Source: Spirochaetales bacterium
GTDB lineage: Bacteria > Spirochaetota > Spirochaetia > DTKZ01
NCBI GenBank assembly: GCA_031266855.1
Contig: JAISAF010000058.1
Coordinates: 1 to 6,788, forward strand
DNA length: 6,788 nt
Direction: 5' to 3'
Positions within the stretch are counted from its first letter, which is position 1; every line of letters starts with the position of its first letter. Shown here one piece after another: positions 5,332 to 6,788 of this stretch. The notes below the pieces were generated by a model. That model ran no database searches. It had not been told where the DNA came from and saw only the letters and a list, made by a program, of their open reading frames with translations. Position numbers and translations under genes: made by a program.

Positions 5332-5406
5332 ATGACCGCAATCAAGTGCCCGGCAGGATCGCTTACCGGCAGATCACCTACTGGTAGGAGCGGCATTTTC
5401 GGATGA
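5332..5406 (+). CDS. Possible 24-residue leader peptide overlapping the IclR start
   Basis: ATG at 5332 lies 11 nt after AAAGGA. The frame runs 24 codons (MTAIKCPAGSLTGRSPTGRS and four more) and its TGA overlaps the IclR ATG in ATGA. That overlap is the standard form of translational coupling. The peptide is basic, rich in Gly, Ser and Thr, and has no recognised family. The DNA contains two close copies of CCGGCAGGATC-type sequence (5350-5360 and 5366-5375), and CCTA/TAGG can pair over the IclR ribosome site, so translation of the leader could expose that site. This is plausible but unproven. Confidence 0.45.
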   Translation: MTAIKCPAGSLTGRSPTGRSGIFG

Positions 5407-6185
5407 ACAATGATACTGGTACTTATAATATCAAAGTTGTGCAGCGGAGTCTTCAAATTCTTAATTTGGCGGGTTCCATTGATCACCCCCTTTCGGTTCA
5501 GGAAGTATGCAAGTCCTTAAAAATAAACGCCAACATGGCGTTCCGTCTGCTGTGTACACTTGTTTCCGCAAATTTTATGATAAAGGAAGAAACGACCGGC
5601 CATTACGCGCTTTCACTGAAAGTATTGCAATTGTCCCGCAGCGCGCTTCTTTCTCTTGATGTACGAAGAATTACCATGCCGTATATGGAATTACTGAAAA
5701 ATCAGTATCCACACGCGAATGTCAGCATGGCTGTTTATTACGCGGGGGAAATACTTGTTGTTGACCGGATAGAAAGCCAGAGTATTCCCCGTGCGGATTT
5801 TGTTCCAGGGCAAAAATTTCCATTTCATTGTACGGCTCTGGGAAAAATTCTGACATGCGAACTTCCCGAGGCTGAACTGGACGCGCTCATTATAAAGAAA
5901 GGGCTGAAAAGTTTTACCACAAATACGATAACTGACCCGCAAAAATTGAAAGAAGAACTTGTCCGGGTAAGGACGGATCATCTCGCGCGGGACAGGGAGG
6001 AGCATATTTTAAAAGACAACTGTAACGCGGCGCCTGTCTGTAATGCTACAGGAAAAATTATCGCCGCTATCAGTTTGTCTTCTTTTGAAAATAATATGTC
6101 AGTACAGGATATGGAAAATACCATACCGGCTTTACAGGCAACGGCAAACAGGGTCTCTTCGCTTGCGGGGTTTCATGCTGAGTAA
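5403..6185 (+). CDS. IclR-family transcriptional regulator
   Basis: The 260-residue protein has the usual IclR length and two-domain plan. Residues about 10-72 form the winged helix-turn-helix (LSVQEVCKSLKINANMAFRL, then a wing ending GHYALSLKVLQL). Residues about 85-255 form the effector-binding domain, with the signature FPFHCTALGKIL and the late block CNAAPVCNATGKIIAAISLS preceded by DREEH. IclR proteins bind promoter DNA as dimers of dimers and answer to small organic acids. The ribosome site GTAGGAG lies about 12 nt upstream and the start overlaps a 24-codon frame. The gene is divergent from dctQMP and shares its promoter region, so control of that operon, and perhaps of itself, is the likely role. 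The ligand is unknown. tctB downstream is a possible second target. Confidence 0.93.
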   Translation: MNNDTGTYNIKVVQRSLQILNLAGSIDHPLSVQEVCKSLKINANMAFRLLCTLVSANFMIKEETTGHYALSLKVLQLSRSALLSLDVRRITMPYMELLKNQYPHANVSMAVYYAGEILVVDRIESQSIPRADFVPGQKFPFHCTALGKILTCELPEAELDALIIKKGLKSFTTNTITDPQKLKEELVRVRTDHLARDREEHILKDNCNAAPVCNATGKIIAAISLSSFENNMSVQDMENTIPALQATANRVSSLAGFHAE

Positions 6186-6321
6186 CAGGGGTTTGGACTA
6201 ACCTTCGCCCCGCGGAATTTTTTAACCGCGAAGCCGGAGAAGTCGAAGGAATTTTTGTTTTTTAGGTTTTTTGCTTTCTTTATTTAACTTTTTCGACTTA
6301 GCGGTGGTTTTTTTTCTTCAT
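6186..6321 (+). terminator. T-rich, terminator-like stretch after the IclR gene
   Basis: CGCGG (6211-6215) and CCGCG (6226-6230) form a 5-bp stem with a 10-nt loop. A pyrimidine-rich tract with several T-runs follows (about 6251-6293), flanked by the inverted pair AAGTCGAA (6240-6247) and TTCGACTT (6292-6299), and another T-run lies at 6308-6315. None is a textbook terminator, but together they are a reasonable stop region for the regulator transcript. Confidence 0.4.
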
Positions 6322-6548
6322 GCCGCGCAAGGGGCTGGCCTGCGAATTTGCGAATGCAAATTCGCTCGCTGCGCGGCGCGAGGGATTCCGGGGGCGCGAT
6401 AGCGCCCACTACAATCCATACCTATCGGAAAGCGACCGTCTTCGGGCGCATTGTAGCGGAAAGCCCACAGGAAAGCGCATGGGCGCTTTCCGAGGACTTG
6501 CAGCGGAAAGCCCGGTTTTTTTACCTCCGCGTGCGGAGGTAAAAAAAC
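6322..6548. repeat. Hairpin island 3, between the IclR gene and tctB
   Basis: Paired stems are an outer 8-bp stem (6322-6329 with 6370-6377) enclosing a 10-bp stem (6342-6351 with 6356-6365, loop GAAT). Further stems are 6392-6407 (6 bp, loop GATA), CTACAAT with ATTGTAG (6409-6415 with 6450-6456), 6470-6491 (9 bp) and 6515-6548 (16 bp by outer arms, 2-nt loop). Core copies lie at 6450-6467 (partial) and 6494-6515 (complete). The last hairpin starts right at the core end and has a T-run and A-run at its base, so it could also end transcription ahead of tctB. No gene is supported in the island. Confidence 0.85.
6494..6548 (+). repeat. Complete core motif with adjoining T/A-ended hairpin
   Basis: The core (GGACTTGCAGCGGAAAGCCC and on to CCGG, 6494-6515) runs directly into a hairpin with seven T, ACCTCCGC, loop GT, and the exact complement. 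The layout equals 1559-1603 and, inverted, 4710-4780, but the arm sequence is different. Confidence 0.85.
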
Positions 6549-6577
6549 GCGCCCATATTTTCATATCATATTTTCGT

Positions 6578-6605
6578 GGACATTTGGGAAAGGGAATGTT
6601 ATAGT
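6578..6605 (+). promoter_or_regulatory. Candidate promoter for tctB
   Basis: TGGACA (6578-6583) and TATAGT (6600-6605) each match the consensus at five of six positions with a 16-bp spacer. Transcription would start near 6612. A weaker alternative is TTGCAA (6621-6626) with TAAAGT (6644-6649) at 17 bp. Confidence 0.5.
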
Positions 6606-6683
6606 TTTAAATACTTCAATTTGCAACTGTTCGGTAAGGGAGTTAAAGTACTCCACGTGAGTTTTTGAAAAAGGAGGGTCTGG

Positions 6684-6788
6684 ATGACAAAATCGGAACG
6701 TATTGCCGGAGTTCTGTTTACTGTTTTAGGAATTTATGTTGTTACATATTCTTTCGTTAAGCTGGACATTGGAACAATAAGCAGGCCC
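6684..6788 (+). CDS. tctB: TctB-like small membrane subunit of a tripartite tricarboxylate transporter, N-terminal part
   Basis: The window holds the first 35 codons only. ATG at 6684 follows a strong ribosome site (AAGGAGGG, 5 nt away). Residues 5-28 are a basic start (ERIAG) and one hydrophobic helix, then KLDIGTISRP. The pattern of RIAG, helix, Leu-x-x-Gly-Thr-(Leu/Ile)-x-Arg-Pro fits the start of TctB proteins, which usually continue into a Gly-Pro-Gly-Phe-Phe-Pro motif just past this point. TctB is the small membrane partner of the large subunit TctA and the binding protein TctC in citrate and related carboxylate uptake. The call depends on a short stretch; a different small membrane protein remains possible. 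Confidence 0.68.
   Translation, partial: MTKSERIAGVLFTVLGIYVVTYSFVKLDIGTISRP

Noticed and set aside
1126..6548. tRNA, rRNA or known riboswitch in the islands
   Set aside because: No cloverleaf with conserved tRNA positions and no recognisable riboswitch core was seen; the palindromes are simple stems with tiny loops.

Overview
The window looks like a chromosomal segment from a moderately GC-rich anaerobe that imports organic acids. It carries a lipoprotein-anchored TRAP transporter, the start of a TctB-type (tripartite tricarboxylate transporter) gene and an IclR regulator. Lineage cannot be fixed from the sequence. A host-associated spirochaete such as Treponema is a guess, and other TRAP-rich anaerobes fit as well.

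Layout. Positions 1-886 (minus) hold most of an NYN-nuclease gene fused to a C-terminal cold-shock domain, cut by the window edge. Positions 887-1125 hold its leader, with a candidate promoter and a 17-bp inverted repeat. Positions 1126-1670 are a dense island of perfect hairpins. Positions 1697-4626 (minus) encode a TRAP transporter in the order dctQ-dctM-dctP: Q and M overlap by 4 nt, and a small hairpin separates M from P. Positions 4705-5031 are a second hairpin island, inside the long leader of dctQMP. Positions 5046-5174 (minus) hold a possible 42-codon ORF at the start of that leader. Positions 5209-5291 hold two divergent promoters. Positions 5332-5406 (plus) hold a 24-codon ORF whose stop overlaps the start of the IclR regulator at 5403-6185. 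Positions 6186-6321 hold T-rich, terminator-like sequence, 6322-6548 a third hairpin island, and 6578-6683 a promoter and ribosome site for tctB, which starts at 6684 and leaves the window.

How it fits together. DctP is predicted to capture a carboxylate outside the membrane and deliver it to the DctQM membrane complex. The divergent IclR protein is the obvious candidate regulator of this operon and possibly of the tctB operon on its other side. That is inference from gene arrangement.

The most unusual content is the set of three intergenic islands. They alternate a conserved core of about 20 bp (consensus ATTGCAGCGGAAAGCCCGG) with perfect inverted repeats. In every clear case a hairpin begins at, or within two bases of, the CCGG end of the core. 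Arm sequences and lengths differ from hairpin to hairpin, yet pairing stays perfect, with stems up to 23 bp. Several hairpins have the same tight GC-NNN-GC tip. I do not recognise this as a named repeat family.
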